Source: a virus
DNA length: 64,000 bases
Direction: 5' to 3' (one strand)
Virus record (IMG/VR): IMGVR_UViG_3300046474_000239
Location: 1-64,000 of that record
This document shows, piece by piece, positions 62,878 to 64,000 of this stretch. The notes under the pieces were generated by a model that had not been told where the DNA came from, ran no database searches, and worked only from the letters and a program-made list of their open reading frames with translations. Positions within the stretch are counted from its first letter, which is position 1. Each line of letters opens with the position of its first letter. The translations under genes and the position numbers were made by a program.

Positions 62878-63479
62878 CCGCCCAAGTCCGCATCGTCCAG
62901 CGAGATGATCGGCAGTTCGAGCAGGTAGTATTGGCCGAGCTGCTGGTCCCCTACGTGCCGAACTCCTACGGTGATGTCTACACCCCGGAGGCCATCAAGG
63001 AGTTCTGCTACACCTTCAGCCAGAAAGGCTTTGGCCTGGACGTTGACCACGACGGGGTGGACGTTGACGGTAAGCAGTACATCTTGGTCGAGAGCTTCAT
63101 CGCCCGCTCCGGGGACCCAGACTTCATCGAAGGGTCCTGGGTTGTGGGAGCGAAGATCCTGGACGCAGCCCTGTGGCAGCGCATCCTGGACGGCGAGATC
63201 AACGGGTTCTCCTTCGAGGCCAGCGTGTTCATGATCCCGGTTAACCTGGAGTACGACACCGATACATGGATCGTCTCCGGGCTGACCGAACCTGATCCTT
63301 TTGATGGACATACACACACATATACGGTAGTTCTAGGACCCTTGAACGGAGTAATCTCTGGTGGTACAGGGGTAACGGACGGGCACTCGCACTCGATCAC
63401 GGGCGCCACGGTGACCGGAGAAGCTGCCGGACACACTCACCGCTACCAAGTAATTGAGGACGAGGACGATGAGATCTAA
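62874..63479 (+). CDS. XkdF-like head protein with GHxH repeats
   Basis: 201 residues. Residues about 20-125 (VLAELLVPYVPNSYGDVYTPEAIKEFCYTF, VDHDGVDVDGKQYILVESFIARSGDPDFIEGSWVVGAKI, EINGFSFEASVF) match the XkdF-type family, often annotated as a putative head maturation protease. The C-terminus has three GHTH/GHSH motifs (DGHTHTY, DGHSHSI, AGHTHRY), a possible metal-binding addition. Next to the portal gene as usual for head genes. Confidence 0.82.
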   Translation: MTAQVRIVQRDDRQFEQVVLAELLVPYVPNSYGDVYTPEAIKEFCYTFSQKGFGLDVDHDGVDVDGKQYILVESFIARSGDPDFIEGSWVVGAKILDAALWQRILDGEINGFSFEASVFMIPVNLEYDTDTWIVSGLTEPDPFDGHTHTYTVVLGPLNGVISGGTGVTDGHSHSITGATVTGEAAGHTHRYQVIEDEDDEI

Positions 63480-64000
63480 ACGAATCAAGCGGAGCGCCAC
63501 GGTGGAAGGAAACCTCGTCACCGTCGATGACCCAGCGTTCATTACCCTGGTGAAGAAACCAGCCAACCAAAGAGCTTTCGGGATTCTCCGATCCGCCCAA
63601 GAGGACGACAACGTGAGCAAACCAGCATCCAAGCGCGTACCGCGCACCCGGCGTAGCGAAGGCGCCGACAACCTCGTCCGCATCAGCCTCCCCGGTTCCC
63701 TGGATGAAGCTGGCGTGGCTGAGACTCTGGCCTCCTACGGCCTGGCCAACTTCACCGTTACCCGCAGCGAGGATGACACCTCCTGGGTAGCCCAGAACCC
63801 AGGTGCAATCAATTGCACCGACGTGACCACGGTCAACCTGGCTGACGGCATCGTGGCGCAGATCAAGCGCACCGAAGAGACCGAACCAACCGAAGGTAAG
63901 ACCAAGCTGACCGTCGTGACTCTGGAATTCGATGCAGGTTCCTTCCCTGACGCAGCCTCCTGCGCAGAATGGTGCCAGCGGAATTCTGTTGACTTCGATG
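63469..64000 (+). CDS. XkdF-associated head protein (3' end outside window)
   Basis: Begins at an ATG overlapping the previous gene's last codons and stays open to the window end (177 codons). The N-terminus (RSKRIKRSATVEGN) has the basic tag, and DPAFITLVKKPANQRAFGILRS is a phrase I associate with proteins following XkdF. A second tag-like copy, KRVPRTRRSEG, follows after an acidic stretch. The inverted-repeat site at 63803 is in frame and encodes GAINCT. The function is unknown; a scaffold-like or protease-associated role is inferred from position. Confidence 0.72.
   Translation, partial: MRSKRIKRSATVEGNLVTVDDPAFITLVKKPANQRAFGILRSAQEDDNVSKPASKRVPRTRRSEGADNLVRISLPGSLDEAGVAETLASYGLANFTVTRSEDDTSWVAQNPGAINCTDVTTVNLADGIVAQIKRTEETEPTEGKTKLTVVTLEFDAGSFPDAASCAEWCQRNSVDFD
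63803..63818 (+). repeat. Dispersed 16-bp inverted repeat, copy 23 (intragenic)
   Basis: GTGCAATCAATTGCAC, inside the last head gene and read in a third frame, as GAINCT. Confidence 0.92.

Overview
The window looks like an internal 64-kb piece of a large, GC-rich, tailed double-stranded DNA phage. Every gene I accept is on the + strand, genes are tightly packed with many ATGA or TGATG junctions, and the recognisable products are phage replication, nucleotide, packaging, head and tail proteins. I found no tRNA, rRNA, integrase, insertion sequence or CRISPR array. A host in or near Pseudomonas is an inference from base composition, sigma70-like promoters and an alginate lyase in the tail region. 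I cannot name the phage from sequence alone.

Layout. (1) 0-6.2 kb, recombination and replication: the C-terminus of a charged repeat protein, an SF2 helicase, a MerR-like protein, RecA, a PD-(D/E)XK nuclease, a Cas4/RecB-like nuclease and a RuvC-like resolvase. (2) 6.3-22.2 kb, DNA handling, packaging and dNTP supply: a charged SAP-like protein, two ParB-domain proteins (one fused to a methyltransferase), a CmoA-like enzyme, small and large terminase, ThyA, ATP-dependent ligase, dCTP deaminase, PhoH, a B12-dependent ribonucleotide reductase and RNase H. (3) 22.3-27.5 kb, tail adhesion: a collagen-like fibre, a BspA-like leucine-rich-repeat protein and a PL7 alginate lyase. (4) 27.5-41.3 kb, accessory region: short unknown genes, many preceded by a near-identical promoter-plus-leader cassette, with two related repeat-rich noncoding loci at 28.1-28.3 and 37.4-38.0 kb. 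(5) 41.5-56.5 kb, a second run of small genes, many with membrane segments, plus DUF1643, DUF1653-like and MazG-like proteins. (6) 56.5-64 kb, a return to core genes: dNMP kinase, dimeric dUTPase, SNase-like protein, portal, XkdF-like protein and the start of the next head gene.

Two signals cut across these modules. The first is a 16-bp inverted repeat, GTGCAATCAATTGCAC or its complement, present 23 times, mostly at gene boundaries but also inside genes in three different reading frames. It behaves like a dispersed protein-binding site (stoperator-like or parS-like). The second is a short basic peptide resembling R-[IV]-x-R-T-R at the N- or C-terminus of at least a dozen unrelated proteins. 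These include RecA, nuclease, resolvase, ligase, ParB-methyltransferase, terminase small subunit candidate and portal, but not the dNTP-synthesis enzymes. I regard these two as the best candidates for undescribed biology here.

How the genes fit together: dCTP deaminase, dUTPase, ThyA, dNMP kinase and class II RNR make a near-complete dNTP supply line. The helicase, RecA, nucleases, resolvase and ligase give a recombination-dependent replication set. TerS/TerL, portal and the XkdF-like protein give headful-type packaging and head assembly. The adhesin and alginate lyase suggest attack through an exopolysaccharide layer.
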